Source: Ectocarpus siliculosus
Lineage: Eukaryota > Sar > Phaeophyceae > Ectocarpales > Ectocarpaceae
Reading direction: 5' to 3'
Assembly: GCA_000310025.1 (NCBI GenBank)
Contig: FN649735.1
Span: forward strand, 2,864,229-2,928,228
DNA length: 64,000 bases
Below, piece after piece: positions 43,718-56,900 of this stretch; position 1 is the stretch's first letter; every line of letters starts with the position of its first letter. Under the pieces are notes generated by a model that saw only the letters and a list, made by a program, of their open reading frames with translations, ran no database searches and was not told the origin of the DNA. Made by a program: the position numbers and the translations under genes.

Positions 43718-44948
43718 GTAGGCTTTGCGACGGGGTAGCAGCGGAGAGTCAATATCTGAGCGATTTGACCTGTGCCGTTTCGTGTGTCATTTGGCGTGTT
43801 TTATGGTGGCGGTTGTGAGCAACAAGTTCGTTTGGAGGTTTGCGGAGCCTGACCTGCAGCGGGGGTGGAGCCGCCAGGTTAGAAGTGAAATGTTTTTCGG
43901 TTTTCACTCATTCCGAGAAAACGGATACGCACGGCGGATAGAATTTGTAGAAATAGAACCCCTGAAAGAGCGTGTCGAGTTCACAAAGCTTGGTGCTTCA
44001 CCACCCGTGGCTACAGATGACGTCGTGGGCGTACCCCTCCCGTTTTCGCTAGCGGGGTGCTGGTACGGCACGTAGAAATACCTGAAAGTACGTCTATGTG
44101 TGCAGAATGACGGTGCCTCGACTTGAAACGGCTATTGATACATCTTCCCCCCAACATTGTACGGTACGTCGTGGCGTAGAGAGGGGTCTGGATGGGTGCA
44201 GAAAATGGCGTACGTTTGACTGACCGTTCCACCGAGTCTTACACGACGGGATGTCTATCAACATGTGAGACACAACTCACTTTAGCTGTGTTTGTTTTTT
44301 CTGTTGCAGCTTGTCCTGCTTTCTTGGTTTGCATCCTTTAAGATTAGACCAAGTTTAGGACCTCCTCGGTAATTAATACTTATCCCTTAACAGGGAAACG
44401 GGGTGGGACCAAGCACAGGAGAGTAAGAACTCTGCCTGGGCGAAGAAAAACCATCCTCGACGTGGCTGTTTGCAGCACTTGTACACCAATGTATCGGCAT
44501 GAATGACAAACAGCAACGGCCTTCAGTGGCATGTGGATCTTCCCGGAAACCATGGTAATGACTCGACAACCAACTCCTCGCTGGGCAGAGGGGGCGCAAT
44601 GGATTCGTTTCCATTCTTGGGAGCACAGCATCAAACGGCACAATCGGATCAACAAACCATGCAAAAAGGAAGAGGATCAAAATGCCCATGAACAAACGCA
44701 CAAACATATGGTAACTAACACGAAAACTCTTCGTTGCGTAGCACAAAGATACTTTTCGTGGATCACAACAAAAGCGTATTAGCACAGTGCAGCCAACATG
44801 CCAACCCTCAAGAACAGGCCCAATTTAGGTTCAGGAGCACCAAAGCATACGGCTCTGCACACAGCTAATACTGTTCGGGTTTCGGGGAAACACCAGAATT
44901 GGCGAAGAGACATTTCGGCATGCGAAAAGAGATAACACCACCACACGA
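43718..44948. other. Convergent intergenic spacer
   Basis: The 3' ends of DDX11 (plus) and the giant C2 gene (minus) face each other across about 1.2 kb, which should hold both 3' untranslated regions and terminators. I see no gene, no canonical AATAAA pair that I can assign, and no repeat. Confidence 0.6.
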
Positions 44949-47900
44949 CTATATTCTCCTCGGTACGCAGAAAACCCTATTTCCTCGCTCGTTGACATAA
45001 AATGGAAACTGAGACTCGGGGTTATCGCCGGCACTCATCATGCTGTTACCGAGAGATGGCACAACCAGAGGTTGATTTTGGCCGCTGCCGATGTCGGAAC
45101 CGTGACTCTCATAGCTAGCACTGACACCCCCCGCGCGGCCGTCGCCCCCTTCTTCCCCTTGGGCGCCGGAGCAATTTTCCTCGGTCGTCGACGTTGTTTT
45201 CTCTGTTGTCGGGGCGTCCCAAGATGCCTCTTGGGTGGCCTCGTTGAAGTAGTAGTACACCTGCTGGTGGGGGCGGGGGGGCGAGATTAACAAAGCTTCT
45301 AGCCAGCGGCTGCTTTCGATGATTTTCTTGGCGAATGCACGTGCCAGACAAGGATCCGCGTTCATGTAGCAACGTTCACACCCTAATTACACGGTTTTTC
45401 TATGTGTGTGTTGATTCGCGTGCTTTCGAATCTGTTCAAGGGCCAGCATTCACCTTTTCGGTAAGCCTTTGACGTGATCAGCCGAGGCCAAACAGGAGGA
45501 TGGAAAATCATACAGGAGGATGTAAAACAAGAAATATTCGGTTTGTCCCACCGCCTCCTACGGTGGTTCCCTTCGGTTCTTGACGCGAGAAGGGTTCAGC
45601 CGTCCATCTCCTCTTCTTGGGTATTATCACAAACAGATCTCTTTCCGCCTCGATTCGCACATTGTTACTCCCGAGAGGGATTTGAACCCGCGTCTTGGTG
45701 CTAGAAGATATTGCGAGGTTTCCTACTGCGATGCCGTAGACCAGCTGGGCGACCGTCCTAAAACTCCCATGGTGTTCACCATTGCATTGTAAAACGTTCA
45801 CCCCAGGTCCTTATATAGCGTTCGAGCACCCAAAAAAAATGTCATGAGGTAAACAAATTCACCAGGGACACCAAGAATATAACGTTCCGCAGAGACTCAC
45901 ACCCAGAGCCACGCCATTAGTTAGAACCATGCCTTCTCCCGAGGGCAAGTATCGTTGTGGTATACATGAGTCGTGGACGGGGAGCAGCCACCATATCTCT
46001 GTACAATGAATCTGCGCGTTGCAAGTACCTGATATTCTTCGCTCCACAGCTGGGCCCATGTCGAAATGTCGACCGTTTCAACGATAGCGAGCTCCATGTG
46101 CTGCGCCTTCGGCTCGTCTTCGTTGACTCCGGCGGCGGTTGTCGAGCTCGCGGCAGCAGCTTTCAAAGCCGTAGGGCAGTCCCACGTGGACTCCCCGGTG
46201 ACGGAGTTGTACCACCACGGTATCGGCTCGTCGGCAGACTCCTCGTCGTAAAACATTTGCCAGTCGCTCGCATTTCCCCCCGCCACGGCGAGTTGCCGTT
46301 GTGGCTGACCTCCGTCTTCGCCTGAAATGTTGAGGGTTTAGAAAGGGAGAGATTATAGCCCACAGAAGTTTGTCCAACGGATAAATCAAAGGGCGGATGG
46401 AAAAAAAAGAGGGCGGATTATTTGCCCCAAGAGAAATATAATGTCTGGCGGGCAACGAGTGTGACATCGAATGGGTAAAGCGGGAGAGAAAATGATCAAG
46501 CGGAAATGACCACAGGCTTGATCGAGAGGGCAACCTGATCAAGTGGATAATGAGCCTGCGTCGATACCATAGATCGCTTGCAATGACCGTAGATCGGATG
46601 CACCATCTCGAGACAACATGAGCGGGTGAATCTTACCGGAAACTTACCGGAAAAGGGAGGGCGGAGGAAGGCCAAACAATATATGGAAACTGCATCGAGC
46701 GAGAAATTCTCTCCTCGCGTTGTTTCTAGGACCTACTCGCCTTCGTCGTTGACAATCAGCGAGCTGCCATCAGTCGCCGCGTCGGTTTCTACTTGGACGT
46801 TTGGACAATCCCAGGTCGATTCTCCCGTAACGGAGTTGAACCACCATGGAGAGGGCGGCTCCGTAGATTCGTCGTAGTAGATCTGCCACGACGACGCCTC
46901 TTCTTCGTTCCGCTGTCGCTGCAGTTGCTCCATGTCGAGGGCATCGGCGTCCTCGGCACTCATTAGTGTTCGCTCCAAGACTTCGTTCTTCATATCAACC
47001 TGTCCAGAAAGCGCTCGGTCGTGTTTGGGGAGGATACGGAGACAAGAGTATTGAATCCGATCTCAACAGAAAATGAGCACGATTTCCGAGAAATATTTCC
47101 AAGCTCAAACATTCGGTGATACACACCGCCCTCCCCATACCCCGATGTCGGCCACGTCTGGGACCCGCAGAGGTTTGCGTGCTCAGCACTGGCTGTCCGC
47201 GGGGTAACCCGCCAGCTACGCAACAATCTCCTACCTCGGCAAGCGCGAGATCGATTGCCTGCTGCCTTCGCGCAGCGGCGGCCTGCTCCCTTTTCTGCCT
47301 CCGCTTCTTCTGCTCCAGGTCAAGGTAGAGGCACAGACCCAGCGTTCCGTTTCCCCCCACTTTGGGATCGCCCGACGGCCGTAAGGGATACTCAGTCTTG
47401 AGGAGCATCTGTGTAAGGAGGGTGTGGCCAGGGGCGTGCAGCAGGGGCGGTGTACAACAATAAGGGGCGATGCATATCCGGCAACATATGTTGATTGAGT
47501 GCTCTCTTTCTAGTTGTCTTATTGCATTTCGAGGGGTGTCGTAAAAACAAATTTCGACACCGGTGTCGTAAACATCATTACCGTGATGTTTGCCGACAGC
47601 CATGCGGGTTGCCGAGAAAAACACTTGCTTTATTGAACCGGTTCATTGGTGTCTCGCGCATGAGGCACATCGATGTACTGAAGCAACAATAACCGCTAAC
47701 CTGCTGATCCGTGTTGCCGCCGTTCGCCCGGGCTTTTCCAAGCGTCAGTCTCTGAAGTTCCACCAGCTCGGCCATGTCAAGCTCAACTCCGCCCAGAAAG
47801 TCATGCGAACCTACCGCATCCCAGTCGTACAGCTCCACGCGCAGACGAGGGTTGGTGCTACGAGTGCCCTCCAGCCAAAAGTAGGGCTTGTCTTCCTCCT

Positions 47901-50900
47901 GAGCGGCTGCGCCGCCTGTCGCTTTCCTCTGTCTGATTGGGGCGTGCTCCGTGAACCAAACCGGGTTGAGGGTTTTATGTCGGACGGCGGTTGCGCCGAT
48001 CTCGCGACCGTCCCAGAACACCTGTTGGTTCAAACGCCACGGGTCCGCGAGCAATCAGTACATCGGGATGACATCGCTAAAATCGGGCGCTCCTGCAAAA
48101 GGATCTATGGCATGCCCGGCGAATTCTAATGCCACGCGCACGCGGGGACCACCACCTCGACCCAAACCTGTAGAATCCGAGTTCCAGGACTATTTTCGGG
48201 GTTACATGAGTCTGGGAACTTACCGCACAGTCATTACATCATTACGAATGTGGAAGATCCGAACTCAAGACATGACGATATGAATAATGCAGAGGGAAAC
48301 GTGACGGTGCGCACTATCACGTTATGCAACTGCGAAATGGACAAAAAATGTGTCAGACCCGGCGCGGGGAAGTGACAACAAACGGTGCATCAAGCCCACC
48401 TTCCCAAAGAGTAGTAAAAACTATCGGAAAGGGGCTCCATGAAATCCCGGATGGTACAGTGTGTGAAATTTGATCTAAAGACCCGCCATTTGAACGGCAA
48501 TCTCGATCGGTGTGCTGGACGCAACGCATCGCGGAATAAGGCGTTCGTTGGCATGCGCTTAGCGTGTGCCGGATATTCTTGGATTTCTACATTGGTGTGC
48601 TCCAGAGAGATACCCCCGTGGAACACGATACTACTTTGGGAGCTATCGTCAAGCACCGGATACCTTGGCGTAGGGATCGCTTTTCCCGAAAAAGTCAGCT
48701 TTCACCAGGCCGGACGCATTCACCACCCATAGCTTTCGGTCGCGCATGCACAGCTCCCGGTCCATAGACTGCAGCAGTGCCTGGGAAAGTAGGCATTTTG
48801 GGTTCGCGCGTTTGTAGGCGCTGTTGGGCATTGAAATGACCGAGCGCAATATCCGTCGAGAGCAGCAATCGCATTGGTTGTTCTTATCCAAAGACCTCCG
48901 CCAACTTCGTACAACGGCTGGAAAATTCGTTTGATGTCGCCGTCTGGGGAGCTAGCTTTTCGTACGGGGAGCACCTTGCACGACACCCGGCAGGAACGAC
49001 CGCCGAAAACCGCCAAGACAAATTGAGCTATAACGGATGGAATGACTGTGCTCGATAGCTCCCCAGTTCCATGGGTTGAGGTGGCGCCGTGAAGGGCCTT
49101 GCTTGGTTTCTGATATCGTGCGATTTGATACCTGAGGTATCAGCGGGCTCTATCTCTTGTTGACGTAACCGAGCTCAAATGTTACAAGAGGATGTTCTCC
49201 CTCACGCAGGGCGCTGCAAAGAACACCACCGAGCGAATATTTTGTGGGCTACGCTTCTGTACACGGCCGTGACTCACCAAAACACCGACGTCGGCGACAC
49301 CTCTGGTGATTTCGGTGGCGCTCCGCTCTTTCGACCGCTCGTACTCTTCAAGACTGCCCGGAAGAGGCAGCTTCGTGTTCACGGCGACCGCGATGTCGCC
49401 CAAGGACCGGAACGGATTCCGATGTTTGGTGATGCCAGATTCACTGGAAGCCGCCGTCGTCGATGTGTTGGTGTCTGGCACTAATTCCAACCATGTAACC
49501 TCGGCGCTGGCGTCATCGTCGACGTTTGCTGTGCTTGCCATCGCCAAGATAGCATCCGCGCCAAGCTTGACACAGCCAATCAAGTCCGCGGGACCCAGGA
49601 GGTCGTGGTCGTAGCACCGGATCTGCGCTCTCGAAGGGACGTGCGGGATGAGGGACTCGGCGTTAGTCCGGAGGTTCGTGCGAGGTGAACGAGTTCCTCG
49701 AAGATATTCGTGTAAGGAGCGCTCTCAGCAGCCGGATGAACCTATGTGTATTACAGCGATACGCTAGCCCTTTGGAGTACACGTGAACAAATCATAATCG
49801 CGTGTCGCGGTCTCCCTCAAAAACCATGTATGTCCGTGGGTAGTTGCGACGGGTTCACCTCTGCGAGCGTCACGGGTCGTGAGCTTGTCGCACCGTACTA
49901 CCCTTGCACTGTGAGCTCACCTCCAAGCACATTGGCGGCCAGGCCTGTTCCCCCCATTTCTCTGTTTCTGGGACAAGGAAAGGAAGATTGAACCACCCCC
50001 CGCCCCTCGTTGATCTAACGCTCGTGAACCCGCCCTTGCTGCCGTCGGCAACCCAATCAGGATCCCGCGTGCCGTGCCGTACCGCCGTACGCCCAACCTC
50101 CTGGCCGTTCCATAAGGCCACGCAGAACGGATCGCTTAGACCCGACAGATCCATACCTGAGCAGGGGAGGGGTGGTCAGGGTTATCGCATTTATGCATAC
50201 GCGATCCGGATAGTCAAGTATTACTTTCGTTCACGCAACAACAACAAAAACGTCGTGTTCGAACGTTCTCACCTCCCTGGACAAGTGCCGCATACGTGGT
50301 GGGTTCTTTATCGAGAACGAGAAAATTCCTTGGCGCTTCAACGAAGAACAATCAGTTCTTAGTCGGGAAGCAGTTCAATCGGGACTGAAAACAAAACGGT
50401 AAGCTTCCTCGCTGTCGCAGGCTGATGACCGTCCTCTTGAAATACAACATCTACTCTCCGAATTCGAAATCGAATGACTTGGCTCGCCTAGAAGGCCGGC
50501 ACCCCTCGCGATGAGCACGGAGAGACCCGCTCGCCGCAGCTCTAGTTTCTTCGCTTCGCGTTCTTTCTCCAGCAGCTCGAGCTCCTTCAGCTTGCGCAGT
50601 CCTTCGGTCCGCAGCTCTTCTGCTCTCCTCCGAGCACGAGAGCACCTTGGACATTGACCGTGCACACAGGCGATACCAATCCGTTGAGGGTTGATGCATT
50701 TTGTCACAAAATATCAACAACAATCGAACGGCCTTGCTATCTTCTCGCAACAACGCTAGTTATGACAATAATGGGCAGCCTATTAAAGCGTCATATGTGG
50801 ATTCTTCTCTTCTTGCCTAATACGCCCCTACGCGTTTTCGGGGCAATGTACAACCCCGAGCACTTCGGCAAGAATGCCCTACTTCAGAGTACGCACTACA

Positions 50901-53900
50901 GGATCGAGTATTCCCGAATACCTCCAGCGACGTTGTATGGCAGCGGCAGCTGCACCCCTCAACGCGACCTCCACTTTGTAGACTCTGACCCTCCGGCATG
51001 CTCTCAACCCGCGGTAGTATTTCTGTATGCAGGTTCCGGCGTTATGCCTGTCCATCGTCGCGTAATACTCCCACCACTCCCGGGCGCTTCGGAGCGCATC
51101 AAGCGCTTTTCGCCACAGGCGCTGAACCGTCTTAGCGGCCTGGTGCTCCAACGGGGCGTACAGTCCCATGTCGTACGCTTCGACGAAAAGCACGGGGGCA
51201 TGTTGCTGGACCGGGTGCGATGACGATCGTCTGTATGTAGTGGAGTCGGTGCTGGTCGCCAATAAGTTCCTGCCTTCTCTCACTGTTCGGAGCTCCTGCG
51301 AACCCGGCCATGACACGCTTCCATCCAGACCCGACAGCGTCAAAGGCAATCGGCCCGAAACTAATCCTTCGCTGAGGCCCTTTGGACCAATTCGCTTGGT
51401 TCTGGCTTGTTCGCCCCAAGTCACGGCGCGTCGCGAACCCAACCGCCAAGACTTACGAGGGATGAGCGTGCTCCGTCTCTCTGTCAACGCAAGCCAACCG
51501 TCGTCCCAAGGCCACGAGAATCGGAGGTACGGCAGGCGCTCCTTACGGCAGGGGTCCCTAAAGTCTCCCACAGAAATGCCATCCACCGGTAGGCGGCCGA
51601 CTTCGGCTTGCGTCGCTCCCGCTCCTGACAGAATAGCCGTCGGACCCCTTGCCGCGACGGGCGAAAAAGAAAGCAAGTGCGGGACGGATGCTGGAGACAA
51701 TTCCAGCTGGAGGTTCACCCGGATGCGAAACCCAGTGGTTTGATAACAACGGGCGATGGGTCCGTTGTTGCTATGCCTATTCTCGCCGGTGACTTGTGAC
51801 TCCCCCGGTGTCGGACCTCCTTCTTGCTTGTGTTCGTGGACGCCGGCCGCTCTTGTTGGTGCGACGAACTCTAGGTTCACCATGGAGGGTTGAAGTGGGT
51901 GCATGCTCTTCGACGATGTCAACCGTCCGTCCGGCGGTTCGACGAAGTAGTCCGTTGAGCTTGCCGCAAGGCAAGACAGTCCGTCCCAGTCGATCGTTAC
52001 ACTTCCCAACGTCGCCACAGCACCAGTCCCTTGCTCCGTACTCTCCCCCGTGTGTGTTCCAAGCGGCGTAGCTACTTCTCGGAGGGTTAAAGAGAGATCG
52101 CTTCGGCTGTCCCGCGGTATATCCAGCAGAATGTCTTTGCTCAGACCTGATGTTGGTGCAAAGTTGCCACACAGAGGAGGAACTTGGATCTGCCATTCCA
52201 ACGGTGGTCCAACTGTTCGATCGCAGCCGTTCCACCCAACGGTAACAGTGGACGAATCCGACAGGGAGGGACCGTGCCGCAGCGATCCCGGATGCGACGT
52301 GCGGGTTGATCTACCCCCTCCAAGGATGCTTAGGCGTAGCCGGCAAACAGAGTTCCTGGGTGCCACTTCGGGCACGCGGGAGGGGCGCGGTGTGCGTGAC
52401 GGCATGAGACGCTCGAGGCGAACAGACATCGCTATCCGCGCAGGTAAGATTCTCCATGCTCGACTTTCTCTCATGCCCCCACTTTCTGGACAGAAAGTGG
52501 ACTGCGGGTGGTCCTTGTCTGCTGAATCACCACAGATACCATCGTTCTTGGGGTGGGCTGGACGATTGCTCCCTTCGTCTGTTGAGACGCACAGGGAACA
52601 CTGGAGATCAGTGTATCCTTTGTCTCCACCCTCGCTACCCTCCTCCTCGGCAACGGCGTCTTCAGGGCAAGTCGTGAATCGGTAAGCCTGTTCTTTCATC
52701 GTTTTGAGTGCCTGATGGTGTTCGGTGCGAAACATGGGGAAAAAACAACACGCGCGGCGAATAGAGGTGGCAGGACCATTCGTACGCGCAGCGCAAGGGC
52801 TTGATTTATCAGCATGACCTGCGTTGTGCAACGCTCCGAAATACCTTCTTCAGAGTGAGACGTCTTCATCGGATACGTGCCCCGCCATGAAAACATGCCC
52901 ATTGCCGGAGGACGGGTCGAGGGACCGAATGCAACCGAATTTATAGAATACTCTTCTCATTGTCGCTCTCCCTCACGATGTTGTCCTTTTTTTGCAGCGT
53001 CCCTCTCCCTCCTCGCGTACACCAATACCCAAACCGGCAGATGACGCGGAACTCTTCTTTTTTTTCTTCCACACAATTGGTCACATCCTCACCTGCCAAC
53101 CTACGACGACCCTTCCCAACAGGTGGTGAGCCCCGTCATCTGGACCTCCAAGATCACCATCCCGCCCTTTCGCGGTGTTACTGTCCGTCGGTGAATGAAG
53201 CAGACGAATGTGATGCCAGATATCTTGAGCCTCCTCCATGCGCGGGTGCTGCATGAATTGCTCGGTAGCAATCACCTCAAGAACGAGACGGCAACAGTTC
53301 CAAGGCGCGCCCCTAGGCAGCTCCAAGAGGCACTCTCCCGGAGTGAGAGGCAGCCCCGTGCTAGGACAAATTTCGAACGAGGCTACCCGCATTCCGCACC
53401 AGATCACCACACAAAATACGCCCGAGGCAGGACTAGCCAGTGATAGTGGAGAAGACGGAACCATCGCTACGTTTGTTGTGTTGTGCAGGGCGCTGCCACT
53501 GTTGCTCGAGGGTTGTTTCGCTGAGGCCGGCGAGCCGCCGACGATCAGATGGTTTTGACGCGACTGAATAGACGGCCGCATCCTCGTTAAGCTGCTGCCC
53601 CGACTAGGCTGTTGCGCTGAAGTGCATTCGTCGTGCGTCGCTGATCCTCCCGGATTTGCCCTAGCATCCTTCGTTGGACTCAAAGAGTTGGGCACTCGGC
53701 CTAGCATGCGTGCCAGCGAAACCCACCCGACGTGCATCCTCAGCCTACGGTTCACCGCGTTCGTCCTGCGCCTGCTAACTTCCGGGGCGTCTTCGTCCCC
53801 CACCGCGTCTGTCGCCTTGCCGATGCCACCACCACACGTGCTGGCTGTGGCGGCAGTAATCCCGATGCGCAGGCTAACGGATCCAACGACGCTGGAATTA

Positions 53901-56900
53901 CGTTTCTTTTTCGGCCAACTCCGCCTTGGCCTAGCTTCGTTCTTTCTAACAGGGCGGTCGCGGTCTGGGACCGTTTGTGCTGCCCTTTCCGCGTCCCCTA
54001 GACAAAGCAGGGGGTGGCTACTTGTGAAGTCTGGGAACCTTGAGCTCGTGAACGGGCCCTCTAAGCGACACCTGGCGGGACGGCAGTTCCGGCAACAAAG
54101 AGCTGCAGACTCAGATGCTGCCAAACACGTTATGCAAGCAAGCGAACTCGCCTGATTTGGTTTTGAAGCATTTGCTCACGCGATCACATGTTCTGATGTT
54201 TTTCGCAGCGGGTACGATAGAAACATTGAGGGTTCCTCACCTTGCAACGAGCGAGTCTTCAGGAGGGGCTGAGGCACCCTCCGCAGGCGCAGACGTATCT
54301 GTGTCTGCAACGTAGATGTCGATGTCGAGGACGTTGTCCGAAACTCTCCTGTCCATCTGTACCGCAAAGATCTGTAGATGCAATGTGGTGGAGTCAGACA
54401 ACACAAATACTGTGAATGTCATTCGTGCGGCAGACGAAGCGTCGAGGACATTCGATTCTACCAGTGGGAGTCCAAGTAAGTTATGTCTCCTGCGGTAATG
54501 TATTGTAGGCTACTTATGTTGGCAGCAGCGTGTGTCGGGTAGAGAACGAGAAAACAATTTAACGAGGCTTCGAGTCTATCCGATACGCACCTGCTCGTGC
54601 CAGGTTGGCTCATGCAAATCGCGACACACGGGAGTTTGACCCACAATGCTCCCTCCCCACCGCAGCAACGCGAAACAGCCAGAACCAGGAGTAGCATGCG
54701 GGAGCTGTTTTTTCGCTTTCAACACGGCGCCGACTAACTGTATCACGATACAATCTTCCTCGCTGCCCATGAGGGAGGAGACGCTTGCCCCGAGTACCCA
54801 AGGCAGGCTCATGTTTGCGATCTTCGGGTGCACGGACGAGGGAAGGGCGGAATAGGGGTGAGAAGGGCGCCGCTGTGTGTGTTGGGCGGGGGGGGGGGGG
54901 TAACTATGTGCTACAACAGAGCATCTAGCACGGTGAAAACGAACCATTCGTGAGAGTGGCGCACAACGATGCCAGTACTCTCCCACAACATCTGGGAGAA
55001 AATGTTGCTTTGGAGAGAGACTACAGGGGAGACGATTCCCCCCACGGACGCTGCTTGAAGAAGAACTAATGATCCTGACGCAAACCTGGTCTTCCAAGAG
55101 CGGTAGGGGATATTTCGGCAACTAAGCATGTTCCTCGACTCATACCTCGGCCTTCCAGTTTTTCTCTGTGTACACCACTGTGGCGCAAGAAAGCGTGCCG
55201 ATAGACTCATCGCCTGGTTTTCCCGTCGTCGGTGCTTCTTTCTCCCCTTCCCGACAAAGCTCGAGCGTGTGATACTGCAAGCCAGCTTTCCCGTCAGCTT
55301 GGCTGATGTTCATGGCATCTTCTCTCGTTGGCTGTGCTTCAGCACGGGTTCGTACTTCGACCATTCTTGGTTGCCCGAAGGGGACGACACAGCAGGCGGC
55401 GAAGGGCGATGATAGAGTACCTGTCAATGAATCAGCACTCGGTATACACTAAACTGGCAGAGTTACTGGGGGTATGTCCTGACACAGGCGACACCGAATT
55501 TTGATACATCTTTGTGTGTCTGGTTACCAAGCGCGAGCTGCACCCCGGAATCCCGACTGCCTGCATGCGAAATATGAGAACGATCGACCTTCTCTTTCCG
55601 ACACACATCTCATGCTACGTCGTGTGATGAGAATTCGCGTCACAGCAAGAGGGAATCATGCGCATCTGTGGTACCATACAACGGACACGAGAGCCGTAGG
55701 CTCCCAACGGATACATCCGTGGACTGCCCCGCTAGACCATGGAAACTGGGGTAGGTTAGAGATAGAGTGCGAGAATTTACACTGCAATTCCCCTTCGAGG
55801 AGCTTGGCATCCCATTCCCTCCGACCACTTCCCAGATCCGATGATGGTGCCTAGTTTTACTGATATGTAGAGTGTACAGCTTGGCCAGCCTTCCACCTAC
55901 CTCCCAGGCCACACACGACACACACTCCTCACCCGTCTTGGCATTCGCGAAGAAACAAATGAACTTCCCCGATGAAGTCGTTGGCACCGACTACGTCCTT
56001 GTCCCACACCTCCACCCGTATCTCGTGGCCGACCAAGCCTAGCCCCTGCGCAAGCGCCCCTTCCCTCCCGAACACCTCGATCTCGATCCGTTGGTCCCAT
56101 CTGGGTGCGAGAGTGCCCCAGCAGACGCGCGTCTCAGCGAACCAGACGCGGTCCACATAGACAGTGCAAAAGGGGTCGCTCGTGCCAGACACGTCAAGCC
56201 CTCTCCGAAGGCGGGCCCCTTGGAGCAAAAGCCTCAGCCAGCGCGTGGGGCGCTGAGAAGTCGTTTGCTCTTTCAGAGACTCCGGTTCCCCACCCTCGCC
56301 TTTCGCTACCAACATCGTGTTGGTGGTGATAGATGATCTCGTTGTTGTTGGAACATTATCGTTGCTTTTGCGCTGCTCAGCTGCCCTCATGAGCCGAGGA
56401 ACGGCAACATCAGCGAAGCTTACGCCATCAACAATCTGTTTCAACGATATGCTGAGGGTAATCCCAGATTCGTTCATGCCCTTGCAAGAGGGAGGTAACA
56501 GAAGGGGCAGGTCGATGCGGCCGTGTGGAGGGCTCGTGAGATGCTCCCCGTGAATGGTTACGATTCCGAGCGAGCGCCCGAATACGTCACGGCAACCTGT
56601 TGTAGCGTTGTTCACACCCACCCCAATCCCACCAGCCTTTAGATCGGCGGCATCTTTGCCTGCGACGGACTCCCCCCAGGAGGCGCGGCATGGAAGCATA
56701 CCGCCGGTGCTCTTTTTCCCCTCTTTGCGCGTGCTTCCGTCGAAAACCTCCAGCATCAACTCGTCTGCTACTGTGGGGCTTTCGTTCTGAGGAACAACGG
56801 CGGTAGCACTGCTGCACTCGTCAAGGCTAGGCTTTCGGTAGCCGCGATCATCATCAGATAGCATCTCATCCGAAGAGGCCCACCAAACCGGATTCCGCTG

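Noticed and set aside
45660-45770. tRNA gene on the minus strand
   Set aside because: A and B boxes and a T-arm are present, but a paired anticodon arm and acceptor stem are not convincing, and a SINE tail follows directly.
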